The notes beneath the pieces were generated by a model, which did no database searches, was not told the DNA's origin, and worked only from the letters and a program-made list of their open reading frames with translations. A stretch of 64,000 nucleotides of DNA from NCBI RefSeq assembly GCF_001545075.1, contig NZ_FCOB02000004.1:124001-188000 (forward strand). Reading direction: 5' to 3'. A program made the position numbers and the translations under genes. Positions 54,488 through 63,291 of the stretch are shown here, in pieces. Position 1 is the stretch's first letter. Each line of letters begins with the position of its first letter. The stretch comes from Caballeronia ptereochthonis (GTDB lineage: Bacteria; Pseudomonadota; Gammaproteobacteria; Burkholderiales; Burkholderiaceae).

Positions 54488-55831
54488 TCACTCGTCCGCA
54501 AGCGGCGCGTGCGAGGTCTCGCGGCTGCCGAGCATCGCGACGAGCGCGACGCCCGCCGCCCCGACCAGATACCAGGCCGGCGCGAGCTTGTTGCCCGTCA
54601 CGCCGATGAGCCATGTCGCGACGAGCGGCGCGGTGCCGCCGAACAACGCATTGGCCGCATTGAAGCAGAACGCGAAGCCGCTGTAGCGCACGCGCGTCGG
54701 GAAGATCTCCGACAGGAAGCACGGCAGCGTGCCGTCGTTCATCGTCAGGAGCGCGCCAAATGCGACCTGGATCGCGACGATCATGGCGAAGCTCGCGCCG
54801 ACGAGTCCCTTGAAGAGCGGCACGGTCAAGACGGCGAACAGGATCGATGCGCCGATCAGCATCGACTTGCGCCCCACGCGGTCGGACAGCGCGCCCATCA
54901 GGAAAATCAGGCCGATGTAGGCCGTGAGCGAGATGGTCGCGGCAATGAACGAGGCGGTCTCGCTCATGCCCATCTCCGTCGACAGATACGTCGGCATATA
55001 GCTCAGCACCAGATAGAACGCCACCGCGTTCAGGCAGGTCGCGCCGAACGCGATCAGCATCCGCGCACGGTGCTTCGACAGCAGCTCGGCGATCGGCGCG
55101 CGTGCCGCATGATGGCTCTGCTCCAGCGCCTTGAAGCGCGGCGTATCCTCGAGCTTCACGCGGATATAACGTCCGATCAGACCGAACGGCGCGGCGAGCA
55201 GGAACGGCAGGCGCCAGCCGAAGGACTGCAACTGCTCGCTGCTCAGCGCGGCGTGCATCAGCGCGATCAGAATCGAGCCGAACAGCAGCCCCGCTGCCGT
55301 GCTCGCGGGCACGATGCTCGTGTAGACGCCGCGCTTTCTGTCCGGCGCGTACTCCGCGAGAAAGGCCGCCGCGCCCGCATATTCGCCCGACGCCGAGAAG
55401 CCCTGAACCACGCGCACCAGAAGAAGCAGAACGGGCGCGAGCATGCCCACCTGCGCATAGGTCGGCAGCAGTGCGATCAGGAAGGTCGAACACGACATGA
55501 TGAGGATCGACAGCGAAAGGGACGTGCGCCTGCCGATCCTGTCGCCCACATGCCCCCACACGATGCCGCCGAGCGGCCGCACGATGAACGATATCGCGAA
55601 CACGCCGTAGGTGGCGAGCAAGCCCGTGGCGCCATCGGTCCTGGGAAAGAACACCACGGCGATGATCGTCGCCAGATAGCCATACGACGCGTAGTCGAAC
55701 CACTCGACGAAATTGCCGATAAAGCTCGCGCAGGCGGCGCGCTTCAGCAGCTTCGGGTCGACACGCGCGCCTTCCATGGGCGATCCCTGAGGCATCGCGA
55801 TTTGCGCGGATACCGCTCTTTCCGTATTCAT
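54488..55831 (-). CDS. MHS-family MFS transporter (metabolite:H+ symporter)
   Basis: The 447-residue transporter has FIGNFVEWFDYASYGYLATI, RPLGGIVWGHVGDRIGRRTS and VRVVQGFSASGEYAGAAAFL, classic for proline/betaine- and alpha-ketoglutarate-type MHS symporters. On the same strand as glyA and creatinase and 92 bases after glyA, so it may import creatine, sarcosine or betaine for the pathway. Substrate inferred from context. Confidence 0.88.
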   Translation of the reverse strand: MNTERAVSAQIAMPQGSPMEGARVDPKLLKRAACASFIGNFVEWFDYASYGYLATIIAVVFFPRTDGATGLLATYGVFAISFIVRPLGGIVWGHVGDRIGRRTSLSLSILIMSCSTFLIALLPTYAQVGMLAPVLLLLVRVVQGFSASGEYAGAAAFLAEYAPDRKRGVYTSIVPASTAAGLLFGSILIALMHAALSSEQLQSFGWRLPFLLAAPFGLIGRYIRVKLEDTPRFKALEQSHHAARAPIAELLSKHRARMLIAFGATCLNAVAFYLVLSYMPTYLSTEMGMSETASFIAATISLTAYIGLIFLMGALSDRVGRKSMLIGASILFAVLTVPLFKGLVGASFAMIVAIQVAFGALLTMNDGTLPCFLSEIFPTRVRYSGFAFCFNAANALFGGTAPLVATWLIGVTGNKLAPAWYLVGAAGVALVAMLGSRETSHAPLADE

Positions 55832-55923
55832 CGACTGTCTCCAGACATGATGATGTGATTGCGCTGCACGTGGCGCCAGCTTGCGACGCCATCCTGTGAT
55901 GATGTTTTCGGATGGAACCCGAA

Positions 55924-57183
55924 TCAGTTCCCCTTGTAGACGGGAAAGCGCGCGCAGAGCCGCGCCACCCGCTCGCGCACCTGCGCTTCGACGCGCGCGT
56001 CGCCGGGACGATCGAGCACGTCGCAGACGAGAGACGCGGTGAGCTTCGCTTCATCCTCGTCGAAGCCACGCGTCGTGATCGCCGGGGTGCCGATACGGAT
56101 GCCGCTCGTGACGAACGGCGACTGCGGATCATTCGGCACCGCGTTCTTGTTCACCGTGATGTGCGCGCGTCCGAGCGCGGCATCCGCGTCCTTGCCGGTG
56201 ATGCCCTTGTCCACGAGATTCACGAGGAACAGATGGTCGTCCGTGCCGCCCGATACCACGGCATGGCCACGTTCGAGAAACACGCTCACCATTGCGCGCG
56301 CGTTGGCCAGCACGCGCTGCTGATAAGCGGCAAACTCTTCGCCGAGCGCCTCGCGAAACGCCACGGCCTTCGCGGCGATCACATGCATGAGCGGGCCGCC
56401 CTGCGTGCCGGGAAAGACCATCGCATTGAGCTTTTTCTCGATCGCTTCGTTGGAGCGCGCGAGAATCAGGCCGCCGCGCGGCCCGCGCAAGGTCTTGTGC
56501 GTGGTCGTCGTCACGACGTCCGCGAACGGCACCGGATTGGGATAGAGCCGCGCCGCGACCAGACCCGCGACGTGCGCCATGTCGACGACCAGACAGGCGC
56601 CGACGCGGTCCGCGATTTCGCGAAAGCGCGCGAAATCGAGCACGCGCGAATAGGCGGAGAAGCCCGCGACGATCATCTTCGGGCGATGCGCGAGCGCGAG
56701 CCTTGCGACTTCGTCGTAGTCGATCAGGCCGCTGTGCGCGTTCACGCCATACTGCACGGCGTCGAACACCTTGCCCGAAAACGAGACCTTCGCGCCGTGC
56801 GTCAGATGGCCGCCATGCGCGAGCCTCATGCCGAGGATGGTGTCGCCCGGCGCGAGCAGCGCGAGGTACACAGCCGCATTCGCCTGCGATCCGCTATGCG
56901 GCTGCACGTTGGCGTAACCGGCATCGAACAAGGCCTTCGCGCGTTCGATCGCGAGCGATTCGATCACGTCGACATGCTCGCATCCGCCGTAATAGCGCTT
57001 GCCGGGATAGCCTTCCGCATACTTGTTGGTGAGCACCGAACCTTGCGCTTCGAGCACGCGCGGACTCGCATAGTTTTCCGACGCGATCAGCTCGATGTGA
57101 TCTTCCTGTCGTTGCCGCTCGCCGCGCATCGCCGCCGACAGCTCGGGGTCGAAGCCCGCGATCGTCTGTTCCTTCGAATACAT
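55924..57183 (-). CDS. glyA: Serine hydroxymethyltransferase
   Basis: The 419-residue PLP enzyme interconverts serine and glycine with tetrahydrofolate. It has [40 protein letters not shown], and the PLP lysine in [17 protein letters not shown] 57183 follows GAGAGGC. It lies 64 bases after creatinase, so it likely handles one-carbon units from sarcosine breakdown. It may be a second, pathway-linked copy; a housekeeping copy is not in the window. Confidence 0.95.
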   Translation of the reverse strand: MYSKEQTIAGFDPELSAAMRGERQRQEDHIELIASENYASPRVLEAQGSVLTNKYAEGYPGKRYYGGCEHVDVIESLAIERAKALFDAGYANVQPHSGSQANAAVYLALLAPGDTILGMRLAHGGHLTHGAKVSFSGKVFDAVQYGVNAHSGLIDYDEVARLALAHRPKMIVAGFSAYSRVLDFARFREIADRVGACLVVDMAHVAGLVAARLYPNPVPFADVVTTTTHKTLRGPRGGLILARSNEAIEKKLNAMVFPGTQGGPLMHVIAAKAVAFREALGEEFAAYQQRVLANARAMVSVFLERGHAVVSGGTDDHLFLVNLVDKGITGKDADAALGRAHITVNKNAVPNDPQSPFVTSGIRIGTPAITTRGFDEDEAKLTASLVCDVLDRPGDARVEAQVRERVARLCARFPVYKGN

Positions 57184-57247
57184 GGATGCCTCTCTGTCTG
57201 CCTGAGAAGCCCGCGGCATGGGCGCGGGCGTTCGTGCGCCGCCGCGT

Positions 57248-58459
57248 TCAGGCCGCGATGATGTTGTGCTCCGGCCCGTACGGAAAGCCGGTGATGTTGG
57301 TTGCGCCCTTTTCGCCGACCACGAGGATGTCGTGTTCGCGATAGCCGCCCGCCCCTGGCAAGCCCTGCGGCAGCATGATCATCGGCTCCATCGAGACGAC
57401 CATGTTCGGTTCGAGCACCGTCTCGATGTCCTCGCGCAGCTCGAGCCCGGCTTCGCGGCCGTAGTAGTGAGAAAGCACGCCGAACGAGTGGCCGTAGCCG
57501 AACGTGCGGTATTGCAGCACGCCGTATTCGGCGTAGATCTTGTTGAGCTCGCTGGCGATGTCGCAGCAACGCGCGCCCGGCTTGATGAGCCCGAGTCCCG
57601 CTTCATGCACCTCGACGTTGATCTTCCACAAGCGCAGATGCGCATCGGAGCAGTGATCGAAGAACATCGTGCGTTCCAGCGCCGTGTAGTAGCCCGCGAT
57701 CATCGAGAAGCAGTTCAGGCTGAGGATGTCGCCCTTGTGCACCTTGCGCGTCGTCACCGGGTTGTGCGCGCCGTCCGTGTTGATGCCGGACTGGAACCAC
57801 GTCCATGTATCCATGAGTTCCGAATCGGGAAAGCGGCGTGCGATCTCGCGCACCATCGCCTGCGTCGATGCGAGCGCGACTTCGTGCTCGGGCACGCCCT
57901 CGTGCACCGCCGCCGCGAGCGCCGCGCCACCGACGTCGCACACGTTCGCGCCATGTTTGATGACTTCGATCTCCTCCGCCGACTTGATCATGCGCATGCG
58001 CATCGTCTGCGCGCCGATATCGACGAATTCGACCGACGGCAACGCCGCCTTGAGCTTCGAGAGCGCCTCGACTGGCAGCTGATCGAACTCCACGCCGACG
58101 CGTCCCTTGTTGTCGATTTCGCCCTGCACGGCACGGAAGAAGTTGTCGCGCTGCCAGTCGGTGTAGACCACGTTGTAGTCGCCGACGGTGCGCCGCCACG
58201 GCTGGCCGCCGTCGATGTTCGCCGAAATCGACACGACCTTCTTCGGCGTCACGACGAGACCGTATTTGCGCCCGAACGAGCAGTACAGAAAGTCCGCGTA
58301 GTAGTTGATGTTGTGATACGACGTGAACAGCACGGCATCGATGTTCTCGCGCGCCATCAGATCGCGCAGCTTGCCCTGGCGGCTCGCGTATTCGGCGTCG
58401 GAGAAAGTGTGCCGTGCTTTCTCGCCATTCTCGATCCGGATGAGGTTCTCCATTTTCAT
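57248..58459 (-). CDS. Creatinase (creatine amidinohydrolase)
   Basis: The 403-residue pita-bread-fold enzyme splits creatine to sarcosine and urea. Strong family stretches are [60 protein letters not shown], the active-site [16 protein letters not shown] and [14 protein letters not shown]. Length equals the Pseudomonas enzyme. ATG 58459 follows AGGAG by eight bases. First of the creatinase-glyA-transporter run; a GlxA-type regulator lies upstream. No creatininase or sarcosine oxidase is in the window. Confidence 0.95.
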   Translation of the reverse strand: MKMENLIRIENGEKARHTFSDAEYASRQGKLRDLMARENIDAVLFTSYHNINYYADFLYCSFGRKYGLVVTPKKVVSISANIDGGQPWRRTVGDYNVVYTDWQRDNFFRAVQGEIDNKGRVGVEFDQLPVEALSKLKAALPSVEFVDIGAQTMRMRMIKSAEEIEVIKHGANVCDVGGAALAAAVHEGVPEHEVALASTQAMVREIARRFPDSELMDTWTWFQSGINTDGAHNPVTTRKVHKGDILSLNCFSMIAGYYTALERTMFFDHCSDAHLRLWKINVEVHEAGLGLIKPGARCCDIASELNKIYAEYGVLQYRTFGYGHSFGVLSHYYGREAGLELREDIETVLEPNMVVSMEPMIMLPQGLPGAGGYREHDILVVGEKGATNITGFPYGPEHNIIAA

Positions 58460-58582
58460 GCGCTCTGCTCCTGGGTGAAATGTCCATCGGTGTGAGCGAA
58501 TGGTAGTAGCCTGATGGTTTGAAACATGTCCCGATTCGACGCCAAAATTCCTGTTTTCGACATCGAGGGTTAACGAGAGACG

Positions 58583-58600
58583 GCGCACGAAAACGTGCGC
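58583..58600. promoter_or_regulatory. 7-bp hairpin between the GlxA-type regulator and creatinase
   Basis: GCGCACG (58583-58589), four A's, CGTGCGC (58594-58600) form a perfect stem with a tetraloop in the 182-base gap. It may be the end of the regulator transcript or an operator for creatinase. No T-run. Confidence 0.4.
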
Positions 58601-58641
58601 GCGATCGTGCGAGGTGCTGCGAACTCATGGAGTGGCGCGTT

Positions 58642-59655
58642 TCAGAGCGCCTTCTGATAGCGCCGGCGATCGGCTATTGGCGAATTGGCGAACTGCGCCT
58701 TGTAACGCGTCGAGAAGTGCGTGAGCGAAGTGAAGCCCGTGCGCGCGCACACTTGCTCGAGCGGAAGCCCGGTCCGGTAGAGCAGCTGACGCGCGCGCAG
58801 CAGGCGTATTTCGAGGTAAGCCTGTGCGGGCGTCTTGCCGAGGCACTCGCGGAACCATCTTTCGAGCTGCCGTTGCGATACCTTCACGAACGATGCGATC
58901 TCCGCGACGCTCATGGTTTCCTCGACATTGCTTTCCATGACTTGCAAAGCCTCGTCGAGCTTCGCGTGCTCCTCCCCGACGTATCGCCTGAGCGACGTCA
59001 TCTGACGCTCCTCGTGACCGCGCCGCTCGGCGACGAGCAATTCGAGCACGCGCGCCGCGAGCGACGGACTGCCGGGCGGCAGTCCGAGCAGATGCACCAT
59101 CAGATCGAGCGGCGCGACCCCGCCGCTGCATGTGTAGCGGTCGCGGTCCACTTCATAGAGGCGATTGGAGACGGTCAGCTTCGGGAATTGCTCCAGGAGC
59201 ACATCCTGATCTTCCCAGTGAATCGTGCAGCGGTAGCCATTGAGCAGGCCCGCGCGCGCCAGAAAGTAGCTTCCGGTGTCGAGGCCGCCTAGTGCGCTAC
59301 CGTGCCGCGCCTGCAAGCGCAGCCAATCCATGATGGCGCCGATGCCCTTGCGCGGAATCGGATTCGGTCCGACGACGAACACGGCGTCGAAGCGGCCCGC
59401 TTCCTTGATCGAGGTATCGGGAAGCACGCGGATCCCGTCGCTCGAACGCACGACATCTCCGCTCGCGCCGATCAACTCGTATTCGTACACGGTCCGTTCG
59501 ATCAGCATGTTCGCGATCCGCAAGGGATCGACGGCCGTGCCAAGCGCGATCAGCGAGAAGTTCTCGAGAAGCAGAAATCCGACGCGCATCACGCGAAGGT
59601 CGTGCATGCCGGCGTTCGCGTGCTTTTTCGATGGCGGGTCGACGGAAGACGGCAT
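58642..59655 (-). CDS. GlxA-type AraC-family regulator
   Basis: The 337-residue protein has a DJ-1/PfpI-like N-terminal domain (VMRVGFLLLENFSLIALGTA, FDAVFVVGPNPIPRKGIGAI, GGLDTGSYFLARAGLLNGYR) and a C-terminal AraC DNA-binding domain (MSVAEIASFVKVSQRQLERW, CARTGFTSLTHFSTRYKAQF). Proteins of this build include GbdR- and sarcosine-sensing regulators of betaine and creatine use. It is just upstream of creatinase on the same strand. ATG 59655 is chosen; GTG 59688 would extend it by 11. Confidence 0.88.
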   Translation of the reverse strand: MPSSVDPPSKKHANAGMHDLRVMRVGFLLLENFSLIALGTAVDPLRIANMLIERTVYEYELIGASGDVVRSSDGIRVLPDTSIKEAGRFDAVFVVGPNPIPRKGIGAIMDWLRLQARHGSALGGLDTGSYFLARAGLLNGYRCTIHWEDQDVLLEQFPKLTVSNRLYEVDRDRYTCSGGVAPLDLMVHLLGLPPGSPSLAARVLELLVAERRGHEERQMTSLRRYVGEEHAKLDEALQVMESNVEETMSVAEIASFVKVSQRQLERWFRECLGKTPAQAYLEIRLLRARQLLYRTGLPLEQVCARTGFTSLTHFSTRYKAQFANSPIADRRRYQKAL

Positions 59656-59805
59656 GAGAGGTCCGATCTGCTCACGGGTCGCCCGCACGCAGGGTTCATT
59701 TGGGATGGGTGTCGATGATATCCGATGCGCTCATGGATAAAGGACGGTGCATGCGGCCTTGCCGGCCGCAGCCGGCCCGGTTGAATACCGACGACGCGAT
59801 TTCCC

Positions 59806-61464
59806 TCACTGCATCAGCGTCATCTGGACGACCTTGACGATGACCAGCGCGACCGCCACGACGAGATAGCCGCGCAGCACGCCCATCCAGACCCGGTTGG
59901 ACAGCGTCAACTTCGGCGGAGGCAACTGGTCGAGGGGCGGCATACGCCATGTGTCGCGCGCCTCCTTCGGCCAGGCCACTCGGTCATCGTGAGCGGCCTC
60001 GGCTGCCGGCTGCTGATGGAGCTTGCGCAACACGACGGTTGCCGCAAAGCCAGCGACTGCGAGCAAGGTTCCCCCGCCCAGCACCTCGATGATGGTCCGG
60101 CCGGTAATGTCGGGGTACATGACGGACGCGGTGAGGATAATCGACAGCATGACCAGCACCCAGACCACGGCGCCGGTGAACAGGTTCAGCTTCCTTGAAT
60201 TGACCCAGGGGCCGAGCACGGCCTTGTCGTTGCACAACAGCAGCAGGAACACCGTGGCGCTCGGCAGCAGGACGCCCGCGAGCGTCTGCACCGCTTCGGT
60301 CAGCAGGCCAAGCGGGCTGCCCGGCATGAGCACCAGGGCTGCAGCGCCCGCAACGATGCCGAAGTACACGAGATAGAAGCCCTTGGCGTCCGACACGTTA
60401 CGGTGCAGTGAATGGCGAATCCTGAATACGTCACCGATGGCATACGCGGTTGACAACGAGACCGCCGCCGCACCGATGATGCATGCGTCCAGCAACGCCA
60501 CGGCGAAGAGTACAGCGCCGGTGCGTCCCGCGTATTTCTCCAGGCCGGTGATGACGCCGCCTGCATCAGTGAAGTTGCCGAGTTCGGGGCGGCCTGCGAA
60601 GAGCGCAGCGCTAAAGGAAATCATCGCCACCGCGCCGATCATCACGAACACGATGCCGATCCACAGGTCGGCTTTCTCGTACTTCATGAAGCGCGGCGTG
60701 ATGCGCTTGTCGATGATGTAGCTCTGTTGAAAGAACAGTTGCCACGGTGCCACGGTCGTGCCGACGATGCCGACGACCAGCAGCATCACGTCACTGAGCT
60801 TCGAGTGGGCTGGCCAGTTTGGAATGAAGAAGTCGCCTGTCATTTGCGAAATTGGCGGGTGAATCGACACCAGCACCGGCACAAGCAATAGACTCAATAG
60901 ACACAGCACTACGGCGAATCGCTCAAAGCGTCGGAAATTTCCGGTGCTGACAGCGGCCATCGTGAGCGCGGCAGCGATGCAGACACCTGCAATCCTGGAA
61001 ACGCCAAAGAAGTCGAGGACGAACGTAATGCCAATGAACTCGGTCACGATCGTCAGCGCGTTGAGAATGAACAAGTCGATGACGCTGAACGCGCCCCAGA
61101 ACTTGCCAAAGCGTTCGAAGATGAGACGCGCATGGCCGACACCCGTTACCGCTCCGAGGCGCAGGACCATTTCCTGGTTGACGAAGAGAACCGGCACCAA
61201 CAGGAGCAGCGTCCACAGCAGCGTTGTCCCATAGTTCTGTCCCGCCTGGGTGTAGGTGCCGAAGGCCCCCGCATCATTGTCGCCGACCATCACGATGAGG
61301 CCGGGGCCGACAATGGCGAGCAATGTGCGAAGACGCGCCCACCAGTTGGTGCGCGGTGCGGTGTCGTGGTGTGCGATGGTGCCGAATGCACCCCTGATGT
61401 CGCCGAGGTGAGCGTCATCCAGCACGGCGGCGCGCGGCGGCGAAACTTGCGATGGCGTGGACAT
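59806..61464 (-). CDS. NRAMP-family divalent metal transporter with altered substrate motifs
   Basis: The 552-residue protein has about eleven transmembrane helices and a hydrophilic tail. Helix 1 reads GPGLIVMVGDNDAGAFGTYT, with DNDAG (62-66) where standard MntH has DPGN. Helix 6 reads VGIVGTTVAPWQLFFQQSYI, with APW (239-241) where standard proteins have MPH. Metal choice may therefore differ from Mn/Fe. ATG 61464 follows GGGGAAG; in-frame ATGs at 61485 and 61512 exist. About 0.7 kb of structured leader with two small ORFs precedes it. Confidence 0.88.
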   Translation of the reverse strand: MSTPSQVSPPRAAVLDDAHLGDIRGAFGTIAHHDTAPRTNWWARLRTLLAIVGPGLIVMVGDNDAGAFGTYTQAGQNYGTTLLWTLLLLVPVLFVNQEMVLRLGAVTGVGHARLIFERFGKFWGAFSVIDLFILNALTIVTEFIGITFVLDFFGVSRIAGVCIAAALTMAAVSTGNFRRFERFAVVLCLLSLLLVPVLVSIHPPISQMTGDFFIPNWPAHSKLSDVMLLVVGIVGTTVAPWQLFFQQSYIIDKRITPRFMKYEKADLWIGIVFVMIGAVAMISFSAALFAGRPELGNFTDAGGVITGLEKYAGRTGAVLFAVALLDACIIGAAAVSLSTAYAIGDVFRIRHSLHRNVSDAKGFYLVYFGIVAGAAALVLMPGSPLGLLTEAVQTLAGVLLPSATVFLLLLCNDKAVLGPWVNSRKLNLFTGAVVWVLVMLSIILTASVMYPDITGRTIIEVLGGGTLLAVAGFAATVVLRKLHQQPAAEAAHDDRVAWPKEARDTWRMPPLDQLPPPKLTLSNRVWMGVLRGYLVVAVALVIVKVVQMTLMQ

Positions 61465-61584
61465 GTTGTTTTCTTCCCCGAACATGAATAGTTTTTGAAC
61501 GAAATGGTCCATCTCCCGAGCGCGTAAGGGCGTGTGTCATTAAACGACGCATCCTTGCGTATGCCGGAAACGAGCGCGAGAGGA

Positions 61585-61725
61585 TTACGAAAGGAGCGCC
61601 TTGAGACGTTGCCAGAAGGCGGCAAGCCGCTGCGGTCCGCGGGCGTGCAGGGCGAGCATGGCGTCGTAGTGGACGCGCGATTGCTCGACTCGAGGCAGGT
61701 GCGGCAGGAGGAGGCCGAGGTTCAT
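61585..61725 (-). CDS. Small ORF 2 in the NRAMP leader, 46 residues
   Basis: ATG 61725, seven bases after GGAGA, opens a 46-codon frame. It encodes MNLGLLLPHLPRVEQSRVHY, continuing DAMLALHARGPQRLAAFWQR and ending LKALLS. It is amphipathic, Leu/Arg-rich and without acidic clusters. It stops 120 bases before the NRAMP start. I do not recognise it. It could be a metal-stress small protein or a leader peptide. Confidence 0.5.
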   Translation of the reverse strand: MNLGLLLPHLPRVEQSRVHYDAMLALHARGPQRLAAFWQRLKALLS

Positions 61726-61741
61726 GGTATTTCTCCGGCGT

Positions 61742-61770
61742 CTGGCTTGACGCGGTTCACGGAAAGCCAG
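61742..61770 (-). promoter_or_regulatory. Hairpin just upstream of small ORF 2
   Basis: CTGGCTT (61742-61748) and AAGCCAG (61764-61770) form a 7-bp stem with a 15-base loop. The stem ends about ten bases before the ribosome site of small ORF 2 on the minus strand, so pairing there could affect its translation. Confidence 0.4.
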
Positions 61771-61812
61771 CGGACACGGAGCGCGAGCACGTGATGTGCG
61801 GGACGAAAAGGT

Positions 61813-61878
61813 CTACTCGCTTTCCTCAGTCAATGATGAGGTGATGCGGCATAAGGGATAACTGTCACTGCCTGGCAT
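61813..61878 (-). CDS. Small ORF 1 in the NRAMP leader, 21 residues
   Basis: ATG 61878 lies five bases after AAAAGGAG and opens a 21-codon frame (MPGSDSYPLCRITSSL, then TEESE) ending at TAG 61813-61815. The strong ribosome site and a short frame in a long leader fit an attenuation or ribosome-stalling peptide. An acidic end (EESE) could be relevant to ribosome stability at low Mg. Function is inference. Confidence 0.4.
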   Translation of the reverse strand: MPGSDSYPLCRITSSLTEESE

Positions 61879-61963
61879 GGCGGCTCCTTTTCGGCGTCTC
61901 AAACGCACGCTGATTCTCGCGCGCGCCCGCGCCGGGGGTCTCCAGGGCGCAAACGAACGCAAC

Positions 61964-62030
61964 CGTCGCGAGTTGACGCTCGCGACGCGGTGCCATACGG
62001 ACGCGCGAAATGCCCGCGTCCGTATGGCGC
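61964..62030 (-). ncRNA. Tandem perfect hairpins in the NRAMP leader
   Basis: Hairpin A: GCCATACGGACGCG (61992-62005) and CGCGTCCGTATGGC (62015-62028), 14 bp perfect with a 9-base loop, extended at 61990/62030. Hairpin B: CGTCGCGAG (61964-61972) and CTCGCGACG (61979-61987), 9 bp perfect with a 6-base loop. They are two to four bases apart, inside the presumed NRAMP 5' leader and about 90 bases before small ORF 1. I see no match to the yybP-ykoY manganese motif or other riboswitch I know. Structured regulatory RNA candidate. Confidence 0.55.
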
Positions 62031-62197
62031 TGGTCATGGTGCACGGAGAGGGAAACTACGGCGCGCACCGTCTGCCTTCTGGCAGAACGGCGGCTAGAGA
62101 AAAGACGCGGACGTTCTGCCGGTCAGGCAGCGAAACTGTTCGAAGGTCGACTACTGCAAGAATCCAAGGCATTGGCCCCGATCTGTGAAGATTCCAA

Positions 62198-62227
62198 ATT
62201 TTAGGTGCTCGCGAAAACGGAAGTCAA
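62198..62227 (-). promoter_or_regulatory. Sigma-70 promoter of the NRAMP leader
   Basis: On the minus strand TTGACT (62222-62227) and TAAAAT (62198-62203) are separated by 18 bases, a near-consensus -35/-10. Transcription should begin near 62190. The -35 lies in the palindrome AGTCAA-N5-TTGACT (62222-62238), a possible metal-regulator operator. Confidence 0.6.
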
Positions 62228-62469
62228 CATAATTGACTCGAGCAGGACCAAAACAGGTTGGCGATTGCGGAGAAACGTTTCCGGGGACTTGCGGCATCTC
62301 ACTAAATGCTTTCATCAGTCCGGACACGCAAGGATATAGAAAGCAGTTACGAGTCGATTCACGGCGGCTGATCGTGCGTCTTCGACTAATCCTGGGGCGT
62401 GGGCGCTTGCGGGTTCATGGCATGCCTTCCCTGGATTTTCATTTTCTTCTCGGCGTTGTGAGCGGCGTG

Positions 62470-63111
62470 CTACGAAGTCTTCGCACGTTTGGCTGGTTTG
62501 GCCGAAGCGACGGCTTTTTGAAGTTTGAACCCGGGCAGCGTGCGAGCATCGGGACTCGACGCGAGGTGAATGGACTGCTCGACCACGGCATTGAACTGGA
62601 ACTCGTTCGTCCACAGCGGAACACGGGTGCGATAAAAATCTGCCCACTGAAACTCGGCGAACGGCTCTGGAGTCTTGAGATATCCCCCTGCGTTTCTCAC
62701 GAAGGCGGCCAGGCTTCGGTAAGGGTCATCGGCGAGGTCCTTGACGTCATCCGGAATCGCGGACAGTGCCCGGAGCATGCCGCGCTCGTCATAAGGATGG
62801 ACCCATTTGTGCGCTATCACCGTGTTCCAGAACTCCTCGTTGGGGAGGCGCGAAAGGTCAGCAGCAACTTCGACGTATGCCTCGGCAATCCCGCTATCGG
62901 CCAGGGCACGTGCGAGATGGTGATGGTCGATGATGTAATGCCGGTCTCTTTTGCCCAAGACCGTTGGAATCGGCGCGCTCTTGAGAAAATCTCTTAACGC
63001 CTTTGCATCAAGCGCTCTCAAATGCTTGCGCTTGGCATCCACTTCCAGCATCCCGACGGTCGCCTGCATTGGCCGAAGCTGTGCGATATCCACCCTCGTT
63101 ATGTTCGCCAT
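62470..63111 (-). CDS. ParB-like protein (ParBc_2, putative nuclease)
   Basis: The 213-residue protein opens MANITRVDIAQLRPMQATVG and contains RHYIIDHHHLARAL with D62-H65, the marker of the ParBc_2 putative nuclease family. It then has KWVHPYD and PYRSLAAFVRNAGGY. It lacks the helix-turn-helix of true ParB and is far from a parA gene. Lys/Ala-rich C-terminus. GGAG lies about ten bases before ATG 63111. Role unknown. Alone between the NRAMP leader region and the divergent cytochrome gene. Confidence 0.8.
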   Translation of the reverse strand: MANITRVDIAQLRPMQATVGMLEVDAKRKHLRALDAKALRDFLKSAPIPTVLGKRDRHYIIDHHHLARALADSGIAEAYVEVAADLSRLPNEEFWNTVIAHKWVHPYDERGMLRALSAIPDDVKDLADDPYRSLAAFVRNAGGYLKTPEPFAEFQWADFYRTRVPLWTNEFQFNAVVEQSIHLASSPDARTLPGFKLQKAVASAKPAKRAKTS

Positions 63112-63291
63112 CGGTCGAGCTCTCCAAGTTCCGGAACATTCTACCCTCGCGTCAGACAAGCCAAGGTAGAAGAGTGGGGAGTCGTCCTGCTACGGACGCG
63201 TTCGAATGAATGACATCGAGCTTAAGAATCCCATCAGGTTCGACTGAGTATCCTCAGTAGTCGTCGTTCTCGACCGAAGCTGGAACATCCG

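Noticed and set aside
61877..62188. 103-codon plus-strand frame in the NRAMP leader
   Set aside because: No ribosome site, Arg-rich, crosses the perfect hairpins; unlikely coding.
61726..62200. yybP-ykoY manganese riboswitch or Mg M-box
   Set aside because: The conserved sequence blocks I know for these were not found by eye; only generic hairpins are seen.
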